From Candidatus Neomarinimicrobiota bacterium (lineage in GTDB: Bacteria; Fidelibacterota; Marinisomatia; Marinisomatales; S15-B10): a stretch of DNA of 57,219 nucleotides. Under the pieces are notes generated by a model, which saw nothing but the letters and a program-made list of their open reading frames with translations, made no database searches and was not told where the DNA came from. The DNA lies in assembly GCA_030743815.1 (NCBI GenBank), contig JASLRT010000091.1, positions 1 to 57,219 of the forward strand, given 5' to 3'. This document shows, one piece after another, positions 33,857 through 42,944 of this stretch. Numbering within the stretch: the first letter of the stretch is position 1; every line of letters begins with the position of its first letter. Position numbers and translations under genes: made by a program.

Positions 33857-33876
33857 ATGAAAACGGGCGATGTCAA
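33848..33876 (-). promoter_or_regulatory. Sigma-70-type promoter of the 1042-aa gene
   Basis: On the minus strand a perfect TTGACA (33871-33876) is 17 bases from TATTTT (33848-33853). The -10 box is 66 nt upstream of the start codon at 33781. Confidence 0.6.
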
Positions 33877-33969
33877 CGACGTTATCGTATTAATATGAGG
33901 TTTTGGCCGTCGATTAGAATCTACGTTTTTGATTGCCAGTAGAAACCTCCTTAAGTAAGTTTCCCCGCT

Positions 33970-34701
33970 TTGAAGCTTCCCCTATTTTTCATCTCTGATA
34001 TCCATCTGAGGCTCACAGTGTCCGATGATGAGTCCGTAAAGAGAAAACATCTCATCGATTTTGTCAATCATGTCGTGGATGAGCAAGGAACTCTCTTTAT
34101 CGTGGGCGATCTTTTTGATTTCTGGTTTGAGTACAAGTATGTCATACCACACGCCTATTTCGATATTTTGACCACATTTCGTCAAGCAAAGTTAAGTGGC
34201 GTCGATATTTTTTTTATCCCCGGAAACCACGATTTCTGGACACGAAGCTTTTCAAGAGAAATAATCTTCTCAGAAATTCATGCCGAAGGAATCAGTTTTG
34301 AGGAAAGCGATAGGAAGTTTCTCATCATCCACGGTGATGGGCTCTTATCGTGGGATTACGGTTATCGCGCGTTCAGAAAAATCATCAGATCCCGGCTTTT
34401 CACCTGGCTCTATCGTTGGATCCATCCCGACATAGGATACGCAATCGGGCGTTGGATTTCACGTACCGGCAGACATCCTATACACACGAAAGAGTACAAC
34501 GACCGAGTTATCGCAGATCTGTCGGAGTACACTGCCGATCAGTTCAAAAACGAAGTGGACTACATTATCATGGGACACTATCATCAGGTAAAGAAGATCA
34601 AGATTGACAGCGGTACACTCGTTATCCTCGGAGACTGGCTTACACATAGATCATTCGGATATTTTGATGGCAAAGAATTCTCCCTAAATTACTGGCGCTA
34701 G
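33970..34701 (+). CDS. lpxH: UDP-2,3-diacylglucosamine diphosphatase
   Basis: The 243-aa product is a calcineurin-like phosphoesterase of the LpxH family, which cleaves UDP-2,3-diacylglucosamine to lipid X in lipid A synthesis. Metal ligands are in ISDIHL, FIVGDLFDFWFEY, PGNHDFW, IHGDGLL and MGHYHQ, all intact. The start is TTG 33970; no ATG or GTG lies between it and the in-frame stop upstream, and the ribosome site is weak, so the start is the least certain part. It leads a plus-strand trio with the HEAT lipoprotein gene 4 bp after it. The role fits the Kdo and LPS-transport genes on the other strand. Confidence 0.9.
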   Translation: MKLPLFFISDIHLRLTVSDDESVKRKHLIDFVNHVVDEQGTLFIVGDLFDFWFEYKYVIPHAYFDILTTFRQAKLSGVDIFFIPGNHDFWTRSFSREIIFSEIHAEGISFEESDRKFLIIHGDGLLSWDYGYRAFRKIIRSRLFTWLYRWIHPDIGYAIGRWISRTGRHPIHTKEYNDRVIADLSEYTADQFKNEVDYIIMGHYHQVKKIKIDSGTLVILGDWLTHRSFGYFDGKEFSLNYWR

Positions 34702-34705
34702 GCTG

Positions 34706-35878
34706 ATGATGATGAAACATTTCGCTAACACAAACATGCGGCGTTTTGCCACACTGACACTTTTGGTAGTGGTTGTACTCAACCTCACCTCATGTTCCAG
34801 AATCAAATCTCTTCTCAAGAGAGGCAAGGAAGAAGTTTCTCCTCAAACCGTTGAGGAGCTGCGCATCGCCTACATCAAGGGTGATATTGAAGCTCTGGAG
34901 GAACTGGTTGCTATCTACGAGGATGAGAATCAAACCCTCGATATTCGCACCGCGGCCGTCAAGGCCATGGGCGAAAGCCGCCATCCGATGGCTCTCAACT
35001 CCCTATCCACTGCGGTGGAAGAGGCGGAAGCTCTCGACATCGATCTGATGCTGACAAGCATCGAAGTCTTAGGGGAATTTGAGGATGATCCGCGGGCGGC
35101 CGAGGCTCTGCTCTCTTCGATCCTCACCGTAGATCAGAAACTGAGAGATGTACAGTCAACTGTTTTCAAGAGCCTGGCTAAGGTTCAGAAGCAGGATCGC
35201 ATCATCGCACTGCTCGATATCTACGAAAGAAGTCATGCTGCCTATCAGAAATCCGTTCAGATGGTGATGAATACCATGGCCAAGATGGGCAAGGACGACG
35301 TTATCCCAATCCTGGTGTTTATCGCCAACGATGACAATCTCGATCTGAAGGTGCGCAACAGGGCCATCGCTCTCCTCAGCGAACATAAGGACGATCCCAA
35401 GGTGGTGGAGCTGTTCGTTGAGATGCTGACGGAGCCTGAGACTCAAGTCCAGATTCGGGATTTCGCCTTGCGAACCATGAAGGATGTCAAGGAAGAACAC
35501 TTGATCCTCGCCCTGCTCGAGACTTACAACCTCGGCAGGGATTCATACTATTCTCTCTTGACCACACTCCTCGACGCTCTCGGCAATTTCGATGATCCAA
35601 GAGTCAAGCCTACTCTGATCGAAATTGCTTTGAATCCTGATATCCAACGCACTATCCGTGCTAAAGCTATCACGAATCTCAGTAATTTCCGCGACCCCGC
35701 TGTCTTTAAAGAAATGTTGCCGCTTTTGGAAGATCGGGATAACTACAAATTCTATCCCCAGATTATTGAACTGGCTCACCGATTAGGGGTGGCTGATGAA
35801 TACAAGGTGGAATTAAGACGGGCAGCTCTCGTGGCACAGGAAAAAGCGCTGGAAGAAGAACAGGCCAAGATCAACTGA
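34706..35878 (+). CDS. HEAT-repeat lipoprotein
   Basis: The 390-aa product has a lipoprotein signal with lipobox LTSC (about residue 30) after FATLTLLVVVVLNLTSCS, then roughly eight alpha-helical repeats of the HEAT/PBS-lyase type, such as LDIRTAAVKAMGESRHPMALNSL and LKVRNRAIALLSEHKDDPKVVELF. Such solenoids bind other proteins; there is no enzyme site. The start has three adjacent ATG codons. It lies between lpxH and a coiled-coil protein gene 3 bp downstream, so all three are probably one transcript. A scaffold role in the envelope is inferred. Confidence 0.8.
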   Translation: MMMKHFANTNMRRFATLTLLVVVVLNLTSCSRIKSLLKRGKEEVSPQTVEELRIAYIKGDIEALEELVAIYEDENQTLDIRTAAVKAMGESRHPMALNSLSTAVEEAEALDIDLMLTSIEVLGEFEDDPRAAEALLSSILTVDQKLRDVQSTVFKSLAKVQKQDRIIALLDIYERSHAAYQKSVQMVMNTMAKMGKDDVIPILVFIANDDNLDLKVRNRAIALLSEHKDDPKVVELFVEMLTEPETQVQIRDFALRTMKDVKEEHLILALLETYNLGRDSYYSLLTTLLDALGNFDDPRVKPTLIEIALNPDIQRTIRAKAITNLSNFRDPAVFKEMLPLLEDRDNYKFYPQIIELAHRLGVADEYKVELRRAALVAQEKALEEEQAKIN

Positions 35879-35881
35879 CCG

Positions 35882-36856
35882 ATGCGTTTTTCAACGTTAT
35901 TAATCCGGCTTTTTATTCTGGCAATGTGCCTCACTTCCGGAGTTATTGCTCAGGAAGAGACTCCACTGCCCGCACCGCCCGATACCGCCAAGCCGGTACC
36001 CGATCCTACAGCCATATTCAAAGGCCAGATCGAAGACCTTACGAAACAGTTCGATGACTTGAAAAAGAGTGTGCAGGAGAGTCAGGAGAAGCAAGAGAAG
36101 GTAGAAAAAGAACTTGAAACAATCCGCGGTGAAGTTTCCGGAGTCGCTGATCTCGCGAGGGAAGAAGCCGCCAAAGTGAGCGAAAAAATTGAAGGCAGTC
36201 TCGACGAGGTGGGCGGTGAAATAGAGAGAATCTCAGGCGATATCGATGAAGCTGAAAGCAGTATCAACCTGTTCAAAGGTCAGATAGACACCCTCAAAGA
36301 CGTAGCTCAATATTATTACATTACGCAACGCAAGATTCCGGAAATCGATGAAGAAATCCTGCACGTTCTTGAACTACCCGAACTGCGTTATAAGGTTGAG
36401 CTCAAGAACGGAACCATCGTCGTAGGGGATATTATCTCAGAAAACCTCGACCTCATCGTAATGCAGACAACTGTTGGCAAGCTGGTGATCGAGAAGGATT
36501 TTATTCAAAGGTATGAAGAACGATTCTTTACAGGTCCGCGCGTTGAGTTCGCCGGCAATTACGAAACGAGGCAGTTTCCCGACCGGGAAGAGTTTATCGG
36601 CAGGGTCAAGAACATCGGTGAGAAGAGGGCCGATTTCGTTGAGGTCACGTTCTTTCTCTGGAGTTCCACGACGGAATCGGTCGGTTCAGCCACGACCCTT
36701 GTTGACGGCGTCACCACGCGCTTCAGAACGGGCGTCATCAGCGATGCTTCCATCGAGCCGGGAGGGACAGGGCGTTTTCACGTGATGGTGCCAAAAGATC
36801 CGGGGATGAAAGTTGTCTATCGGACAAACGAAATTAAGTGGCGCCACTACGAGTAG
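35882..36856 (+). CDS. Periplasmic coiled-coil protein with FxLYD-like domain
   Basis: The 324-aa product has a signal peptide ending near VIAQE (about residue 24). A charged coiled coil follows over about residues 40-135 (KGQIEDLTKQFDDLKKS to EIERISGDIDEAESSINLF). A short Sm-like or beta segment KNGTIVVGDIISENLDLIVM lies in the middle. The C-terminal domain EFIGRVKNIGEKRADFVEV to GTGRFHVMV resembles FxLYD. I do not recognise a specific family. It is convergent with argF with only 6 bp between the stops. Function unknown. Confidence 0.7.
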   Translation: MRFSTLLIRLFILAMCLTSGVIAQEETPLPAPPDTAKPVPDPTAIFKGQIEDLTKQFDDLKKSVQESQEKQEKVEKELETIRGEVSGVADLAREEAAKVSEKIEGSLDEVGGEIERISGDIDEAESSINLFKGQIDTLKDVAQYYYITQRKIPEIDEEILHVLELPELRYKVELKNGTIVVGDIISENLDLIVMQTTVGKLVIEKDFIQRYEERFFTGPRVEFAGNYETRQFPDREEFIGRVKNIGEKRADFVEVTFFLWSSTTESVGSATTLVDGVTTRFRTGVISDASIEPGGTGRFHVMVPKDPGMKVVYRTNEIKWRHYE

Positions 36857-36862
36857 AAAAAC

Positions 36863-37777
36863 TTAAGTAGCCAGAGTCACCATAATCGCCTTCTGGACGG
36901 GGAGGCGGTTCTCGGCCTCATCGAATACAATGGACTGAGGACCATCGATCACATCGTCCGTGACCTCATCCCCCCGATGTGCCGGGAGGCAGTGCATAAA
37001 GTATGCTTGATCTCCGGCGGACTTCATAAGGTCGCCATTCACTTGAAACGGCTGAAAGATCCTCTTTCGTTCTTCCGCCTCGGCCTCCTGTCCCATGCTG
37101 GTCCAGACATCGGTGTAAACCACATCAGCCCCATTTACAGCTTCGTGTGCGTCGTGCAGAATAGTGACTTGGCTGACGCCTTCGGCACGTGTCGCTTCGA
37201 CCAAATTCTCATCCGGTTCGTATCCTTCCGGACAGGCCAGAACAATCTCCATCGGTAGTCGCTGAGCCAGAAACAGCCATGAGTGAAAGACGTTATTCCC
37301 GTCACCGACAAAGGTAATCTTCAGATCATCAAGCTGCTCGCGATGTTCCAGCACCGTGAAGATATCAGCCATCACCTGACACGGATGGTTGAAATCGGTG
37401 AGACCATTGATGACAGGAACGGTGGCATGCTCTGCCAATTCGAGGATGTGCTCATGGTCGAACACCCTCGCCATGATGAGATCGTTGTATCGCGAGAAGA
37501 GCTGAGCGAGATCCTTCACTGCTTCGCGCTTCCCCAGCCCGATGTCTGCCGGACCGAGATAGAGGGCGTGACCGCCTAACTGATACATCCCTGTCTCGAA
37601 TGAGACCCGCGTCCGTGCCGATGGCTTCTGGAAGATCATGGCCAGGGTCTTGCCATCGAGATGGTGGTGCGTTGTCCCCTCCTCCATCTCACGCTTGAGT
37701 TGTGCGGTCAGTTCGAAGAGAGCATGAATCTCTTCTGTGGTCAGATCGGTTATTTGGAGAAAGTGTCTGGTCATCAT
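36863..37777 (-). CDS. argF: Ornithine carbamoyltransferase
   Basis: The 304-aa product joins carbamoyl phosphate to ornithine to give citrulline in arginine synthesis. The carbamoyl phosphate loop is PSARTRVSFE, with HPCQ (NHPCQVMAD) and the DVWTSMGQE loop for ornithine; FMHCLPAHRGDEV has the catalytic Cys. The SMG loop favours ornithine over acetylornithine. The length is normal. It follows hslU by 99 bp, and a palindrome lies in a possible promoter within that gap. No other arg genes are in the window. Confidence 0.93.
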   Translation of the reverse strand: MMTRHFLQITDLTTEEIHALFELTAQLKREMEEGTTHHHLDGKTLAMIFQKPSARTRVSFETGMYQLGGHALYLGPADIGLGKREAVKDLAQLFSRYNDLIMARVFDHEHILELAEHATVPVINGLTDFNHPCQVMADIFTVLEHREQLDDLKITFVGDGNNVFHSWLFLAQRLPMEIVLACPEGYEPDENLVEATRAEGVSQVTILHDAHEAVNGADVVYTDVWTSMGQEAEAEERKRIFQPFQVNGDLMKSAGDQAYFMHCLPAHRGDEVTDDVIDGPQSIVFDEAENRLPVQKAIMVTLAT

Positions 37778-37849
37778 TTACTTTGAGACAGAATGCATAA
37801 AGAGCAGCTCAGGAGCCCAGACATCAATGAGGATTTTCTAATGGGATCA

Positions 37850-37864
37850 GTAAAGAGTCTTTAC
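37850..37864. promoter_or_regulatory. Palindrome between hslU and argF
   Basis: GTAAAGAGTCTTTAC is a perfect palindrome around one base. On the minus strand a TTGACG (37869-37874) sits four bases upstream of it and TACTGA overlaps its far end, so it could be an operator inside a weak argF promoter. It does not look like an ArgR box. Confidence 0.4.
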
Positions 37865-37876
37865 CATTCGTCAAAC

Positions 37877-39220
37877 TCAAAGAATATACCTGCTCAAATC
37901 CTGATCTTTCACAATTTCACGCAGCTTGCTGTTCACCATCTCCTTGGTGACGCTTATCTTCTCCGGCTCCTCACCTGACTTCTCAAAAAGAATGTCCTCT
38001 AGCAGCGTCGTCATGACAGTGTGAAGTCTGCGGGCACCGATGTTCTCCGTAGCGTCGTTCACTTCTGTGGCGATCTGGGCGATGGCGCTGATAGCTCCTT
38101 TGGTAAACCTCAGCTTAACCCCTTCCGTCTCAAGGAGCGCCGTATATTGCTTGATAAGAGCGTTCTCCGGATGGGTGAGAATCTTAACAAAATCTTCGGT
38201 GGAAAGAGTGTCCATCTCCACGCGAATGGGGAAGCGCCCCTGCAGCTCGGGGATCATGTCCGACGGTTTCGAGACATGGAAGGCACCGGCGGCTATGAAC
38301 AGGACATGGTCCGTCCTGACGATACCGTACTTGGTGATCACATTGCTACCCTCTACGATTGGTAGGATGTCGCGTTGAACGCCCTCGCGGGAAACGTCCG
38401 GTCCAGCTGCGGCTGAATTACCGACAATTTTGTCGATCTCATCAAGGAACACGATACCGGAGTTCTCCACCCGTTCCTTCCCCACCCGGACGACTTCCTC
38501 GTGGTCAATGAGCTTGGAGGCCTCCTGTGCCATTAATATTTCTCGCGCCTCGGAAACGGTCGTCCGTCGGCGCTTGTGCTTCCGTGGAATAGCACTGCCA
38601 AAAATATCCTGAAGATTCACACCCATTTCCTCAAGCCCGACAGGACCAAAGACCTGCATCATTGGCATCGCTTCATCAGCCACATCGATCTCCACTACCC
38701 TCTCTTCGAATTTACCGTTCATAAGCTTTGAGCGCAGTTTCTCCCGGGTCCGTGCAAGCCGTTCCGCTATTTCTGGTTTTTCCTCTTTTACGGCGCCGCT
38801 ACCGTTCCCAGGAAAGAGAATATCCAGCAGCCGCTCATTGGCCATCTCCTCCGCCTTGGTAGCCACCTTCTCTTCCAATTCGCTCTGAACCATATTCACA
38901 GAAATATCCATCAGATCACGGACAATCGATTCGACATCGCGACCGACGTAGCCTACCTCTGTGAATTTGGAGGCTTCCACTTTGATGAATGGCGCATTAG
39001 CGAGGTTTGCCAGCCGCCGGGCGATCTCCGTCTTGCCAACTCCCGTGGAACCGATGAGAATGATATTGTTCGGCACGATCTCTTCACGCATTTCATCAGA
39101 CAATTGCTGGCGGCGCCACCGGTTTCTCATGGCGATAGCGACAGATTTCTTGGCACTCTCCTGACCAACAATATAGCGATCCAGTTCGGCAACAACCTCT
39201 TTCGGCGTCAAATCTTTCAC
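37877..39220 (-). CDS. hslU: ATP-dependent protease ATPase subunit HslU
   Basis: The 447-aa product is the AAA+ unfoldase that feeds substrates to HslV. Walker A is GSTGVGKTEIARRLA; the I-domain follows between the nucleotide motifs; Walker B is IVFLDEIDKI; and GARRLHTVMTTLLEDILFE plus the C-terminal LSRYIL tail, which docks into HslV, are present. Start GTG 39220 overlaps the hslV stop (GTGA). Confidence 0.97.
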   Translation of the reverse strand: MKDLTPKEVVAELDRYIVGQESAKKSVAIAMRNRWRRQQLSDEMREEIVPNNIILIGSTGVGKTEIARRLANLANAPFIKVEASKFTEVGYVGRDVESIVRDLMDISVNMVQSELEEKVATKAEEMANERLLDILFPGNGSGAVKEEKPEIAERLARTREKLRSKLMNGKFEERVVEIDVADEAMPMMQVFGPVGLEEMGVNLQDIFGSAIPRKHKRRRTTVSEAREILMAQEASKLIDHEEVVRVGKERVENSGIVFLDEIDKIVGNSAAAGPDVSREGVQRDILPIVEGSNVITKYGIVRTDHVLFIAAGAFHVSKPSDMIPELQGRFPIRVEMDTLSTEDFVKILTHPENALIKQYTALLETEGVKLRFTKGAISAIAQIATEVNDATENIGARRLHTVMTTLLEDILFEKSGEEPEKISVTKEMVNSKLREIVKDQDLSRYIL

Positions 39221-39756
39221 TTAAGTTCCATTACCGTGATTTGGTGGTTTGTATAGATACAGATGTCCGCGGCGATTTTCAGCGAACGCCGCACAATCTC
39301 CTTAGGGGAAGTTACCTTGCAGCTTAAGAGGGCGCTCGCCGCCGCCTGGGCATATCCTGCACCAGATCCGACGGCAATAACTGGGCCGTCGGGCTCCACC
39401 ACATTCCCGTCTCCCGACACCAGGTAGCTCTGCTTTCTATCCATCAGTGCCAGAAGAGCATCAAGATTCCTGAGATACTTGTCAGTACGCCACTCCTTGG
39501 CCAGTTCAACCACAGACCGCTGAAGCTGACCATTATATTCCTGGAGTTTCTCTTCGAATTTGCCAAAGAGTGTCAAGGCGTCGGCGGCGGCGCCCGCGAA
39601 TCCACCCAAGATTTCATTCTTTGACGAATCGAATTTTCTCACCTTTACAGCTTTCTGTTTCAACGCCATGTCGCCAAAAGTGACCTGACCGTCACCCCCC
39701 AGGGCAACCGCCGTTTTCAGGCGCACTCCCAGTATGGTCGTCGATCGGAAAATCAT
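39217..39756 (-). CDS. hslV: ATP-dependent protease peptidase subunit HslV
   Basis: The 179-aa product is the proteasome-like peptidase partner of HslU. The catalytic threonine is in RSTTILGVR after a short propeptide; GDGQVTFGDMALKQKAVKVRK and GFAGAAADALTLF are family motifs. The ATG overlaps the hflC stop by 4 bp. It works with hslU downstream in heat-stress protein turnover. Confidence 0.97.
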   Translation of the reverse strand: MIFRSTTILGVRLKTAVALGGDGQVTFGDMALKQKAVKVRKFDSSKNEILGGFAGAAADALTLFGKFEEKLQEYNGQLQRSVVELAKEWRTDKYLRNLDALLALMDRKQSYLVSGDGNVVEPDGPVIAVGSGAGYAQAAASALLSCKVTSPKEIVRRSLKIAADICIYTNHQITVMELK

Positions 39757-40604
39757 TTTTTCCCCTTCAACAGTTTGAGAAGATCGGAATCTGTCGATAG
39801 AATCAATGTGGTCTTCTCATCAATCACCTTTTGATAGGCTTCCAACGTGCGAATGAACTCATAGAATCCAGGATCTGACTGAAACGCTTGCGCATAGATT
39901 TCTACTGCCTTAGCGTCGCCTTCGCCGCGGAGTTTCTGGGACTGCTTGTACGCCTCGGCCAGAATGATGGTTCTCTCCTTATCTGTCTCCGCTCTGATCT
40001 TCAGCGCCTCTTCATCGCCTTCGGAACGATACTGTTTTGCTTTTCGTTCCCTTTCCGCTCTCATCCGATCGAAAACAGCTTTCTCATTCTCCACTGAGAG
40101 GTCAGCTCGTTTTATACGCACATCAATGATCTCTATCCCGTACTCTAGGAGCTTCTCACGGGTGGCAACAGATACTCCCTCCATGATCTTTTCGCGACGT
40201 TTGTCCACGATTTCACTCAGATCGTGTTTACCAAGTTCAACGCGTAGCTCCGAGTAAACGATGGGATCGATCCGGCTGAGAGCACCGTTAACCGTTCGCA
40301 CAGCACGGTAAAACGTGAGTGGATCATCGATTCGCCAGCGGGCGTAGTTGTCAACCTCCAATCGCTTCTTATCAAGCGTAATAACCGCCTTCGGTTCAAC
40401 ATCGTACTCAAGAATTCGTTTCTCGAAGCTCACCAGTTGTCTCCACGGGAGTTTGAAATACAAACCAGCTTCTTTAATAGGATCGCCTATCGGTCTTCCA
40501 AACTCGACAATGATCGCCTGCTCCGTCTCATCAATCGTGAATGCTGACACATAAAGAGAGAGTGCCACAACTATGAGAATAACTATCGGCCATACACTTT
40601 TCAT
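39753..40604 (-). CDS. hflC: Membrane protease modulator HflC
   Basis: The 283-aa product has one N-terminal membrane helix (about residues 4-20) and a SPFH/band-7 domain (EQAIIVEFGRPIGDPIKEAGLYFKLPW), followed by a charged coiled coil RAERERKAKQYRSEGDEEAL. With HflK it forms the cage around FtsH. It overlaps hflK by 4 bp and hslV by 4 bp. Confidence 0.95.
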   Translation of the reverse strand: MKSVWPIVILIVVALSLYVSAFTIDETEQAIIVEFGRPIGDPIKEAGLYFKLPWRQLVSFEKRILEYDVEPKAVITLDKKRLEVDNYARWRIDDPLTFYRAVRTVNGALSRIDPIVYSELRVELGKHDLSEIVDKRREKIMEGVSVATREKLLEYGIEIIDVRIKRADLSVENEKAVFDRMRAERERKAKQYRSEGDEEALKIRAETDKERTIILAEAYKQSQKLRGEGDAKAVEIYAQAFQSDPGFYEFIRTLEAYQKVIDEKTTLILSTDSDLLKLLKGKK

Positions 40605-41548
40605 TTCTTGCCTCCTTTTGTTGTTGCACCTTCAAGGTTTCCTAATGGTAGAATGTTCAACAAGTTTCCAGTCTCTTCGTCCACGATAAACTTCTCTACC
40701 TTAGGTAGAACATCCTCCATCGTCTCCAGATAGAGGCGCTTTTCCGTGACATTTTTCGCCTTCTTGTACTCCCTGAGAACGGAGAGGAATTTTTCTGCAT
40801 CACCCTCAGCTCTCATGATGCGTTGTTCTCTGTAACCCTCTGCTTCCCGGATCAGCTTCTCCGCCCCGCCCCGGGCTTTGGGGATCACGTCACTCCGATA
40901 ACCGAGTGCTTCATTGATTCGCTTCTCTTTTTCTTCTTTTGCACTCTGAACATCCTTGAAGGCGTGATCAACTTCCTTAGGTGGATTAACATCCTGCAAC
41001 TGAACCTGCCGAATGTCGATACCTGTTTGGTAACCGTCGAGCATTTTCTGAAGCAGGAATTGGATTTCGTCCATAACCTCTGATTTCTTCTCTGTGAGAG
41101 GATCATCAATGGTGCGGCTACCAATTACTTGTCGCAGAGCTGACTCAGTGGCATCGTGAATTGTCTCCTCTACATCCCTGACGTTGAACAGATATGCAGC
41201 GGCATCCTTTATCTTGTACTGAACCTTCACTTCCACCAGCAAAATATTCTCATCGCCAGTCAGCATCTTCGCCTCCCTCAACACACGGCCAACCGAAATT
41301 TCCTTCACTTGGGTCACCTTCGGCAGGTCCACCTGCTCAATGGGAAAAGGCCATTTCAGATGCAGACCACTCTCTTCTGTCCGCACCCATTTGCCAAAAC
41401 GCCGCACCACCCCTTCTTCATCCGGCTCAACGATGTAAAAAGCTGTCAGCACCATCCAGACAGCCGCAAGTACAACGAGAATAGCTAAGCCACCAATATT
41501 GAATTGAGGAATATTGATTTCTCTATCTCCTACCATCACTTTTGCCAT
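40601..41548 (-). CDS. hflK: Membrane protease modulator HflK
   Basis: The 315-aa product has one membrane helix (about residues 18-39) and a SPFH domain beginning EPDEEGVVRRFGKW. The segment VQLQDVNPPKEVDHAFKDV is the HflK form of the region before the coiled coil. The glycine-rich N-terminal tail of E. coli HflK is absent, as is usual outside proteobacteria. ATG start, 31 bp after the rpoN stop. Partner of hflC. Confidence 0.95.
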   Translation of the reverse strand: MAKVMVGDREINIPQFNIGGLAILVVLAAVWMVLTAFYIVEPDEEGVVRRFGKWVRTEESGLHLKWPFPIEQVDLPKVTQVKEISVGRVLREAKMLTGDENILLVEVKVQYKIKDAAAYLFNVRDVEETIHDATESALRQVIGSRTIDDPLTEKKSEVMDEIQFLLQKMLDGYQTGIDIRQVQLQDVNPPKEVDHAFKDVQSAKEEKEKRINEALGYRSDVIPKARGGAEKLIREAEGYREQRIMRAEGDAEKFLSVLREYKKAKNVTEKRLYLETMEDVLPKVEKFIVDEETGNLLNILPLGNLEGATTKGGKK

Positions 41549-41579
41549 AACAAACCTCCTCTGTTTGATTAATTACGGA

Positions 41580-42944
41580 TTAAAGCTCCCGCCTCAATCT
41601 TGCTACGGGGATTTTCATCTGCTCCCGATACTTGGCCACCGTACGGCGGGCAATCGGGAATCCTTTTCCTTTCATAAGATCAGCCAGTTTATCGTCCGAA
41701 TATGGTGCCTGTTTCTCTTCTTCCTCTATGATCTTCCTTAACTGTTTTTTTACGAGTTTTGTTGATACTTCTTCCCCACTATCCGTTGTCAAGCCTTCTG
41801 AAAAGAAGTGCTTTAATTCATAAATACCGTAGGGTGTTTCTACATACTTTCCGCGGGTCACCCTGCTTACAGTGGAAATGTCCATCCCAATGTCGTCGGC
41901 AATATCTTTGAGTATCATCGGTTTCAAGGCTGAAGGATCTCCGTTGAAGAAATCACGCTGTCTTTCGATTATCGCCTTCATCACCTTCATCATGGTCACC
42001 TGTCGCTGCTGCACAGCCTGCAAAAACCACCGTGCCGTTTCAGCTTTCTGTCTGACAAACTTCTTCACATCAGCATCTTGACCGTTGCCGCCCTCCAGCA
42101 TTCTCATGTAAACAGGCGAAAGTTGCAACTCGGGGAGATTTCCGTCGTTGATATCCACAACAAGCTCGCCGTCAATTTCTTCTATCACTATATCAGGAAC
42201 AATTAAATCTGCCGCCGATGTGGGTGAACCTTCACCGGGCTTCGGGTTAAGACCCGAAATAATCTCCATCGCTTCATCAAGCTCTTCTTTCGAGCATTGC
42301 AGCTCGTTTTGCAGTCTCTCAAACCGCTTGTTCGCGAAATCTTCAAAATACTCAGTCACTATGCGTAAGGCCAGGACATTGTTGTCTACATTTTCCAGCT
42401 GAATCTTCAGACATTCCATCAAATCCCGACATCCTATCCCGGGAGGATCAAGCCTCTGTACAATATGCAGAATCTGTTCTACCTGCTCCTCCGCGGCGCT
42501 TGTTCTGTCTGCAATGATGCTTATATCTGTGCCAAGATATCCTCTCTCGTCGATATTCCAGGCAATCTCCTCAGCGATCTTGCGCTCTTTCTCACTGATT
42601 TCAAGAAGGCGAATCTGATCAAGAAGTCGTTCTATGGGGTCGGGCTTGTCTACCAGCGGCATCTCGCGCCGTTCCCGACTTTTGTCATACTTTGTCCTGA
42701 TACGGAAATCATCAGGGCTGTTCAGATACTCATCCCAACTGAGCTCTTCGCCATTTTCATCTTGCGATAAAGATTCCTGTTCATCCGCTTCAGCCTCAGA
42801 CAATTCAAGAACAGGATTTTCTTCCAGCTCTTCGGCAATCCGACTTTCCAGGTCGAGCGTATTCAACTGCAACAGAACCGTCTGAAGAATATGCTGTGGA
42901 GTCAGCTTCTGTCGCTGTTCTAATGTCTGTTTAAGTTCAACCAT
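41580..42944 (-). CDS. rpoN: RNA polymerase sigma-54 factor
   Basis: The 454-aa product begins with the activator-interacting region I, rich in Gln and Leu (KQTLEQRQKLTPQHILQTVLLQ). A core-binding domain follows, and the tail carries the RpoN box ARRTVAKYREQMKIP that reads the -24 element. Sigma-54 needs an AAA+ activator; none is in the window. It is directly adjacent to lptB (TAG then ATG), the arrangement known from many proteobacteria, where yhbG/lptB precedes rpoN. Yet here hflK rather than hpf or ptsN follows. Confidence 0.96.
   Translation of the reverse strand: MVELKQTLEQRQKLTPQHILQTVLLQLNTLDLESRIAEELEENPVLELSEAEADEQESLSQDENGEELSWDEYLNSPDDFRIRTKYDKSRERREMPLVDKPDPIERLLDQIRLLEISEKERKIAEEIAWNIDERGYLGTDISIIADRTSAAEEQVEQILHIVQRLDPPGIGCRDLMECLKIQLENVDNNVLALRIVTEYFEDFANKRFERLQNELQCSKEELDEAMEIISGLNPKPGEGSPTSAADLIVPDIVIEEIDGELVVDINDGNLPELQLSPVYMRMLEGGNGQDADVKKFVRQKAETARWFLQAVQQRQVTMMKVMKAIIERQRDFFNGDPSALKPMILKDIADDIGMDISTVSRVTRGKYVETPYGIYELKHFFSEGLTTDSGEEVSTKLVKKQLRKIIEEEEKQAPYSDDKLADLMKGKGFPIARRTVAKYREQMKIPVARLRREL

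Noticed and set aside
37850-37864. ArgR box before argF
   Set aside because: The palindrome GTAAAGAGTCTTTAC lacks the TGAATWWWWATTCA pattern.
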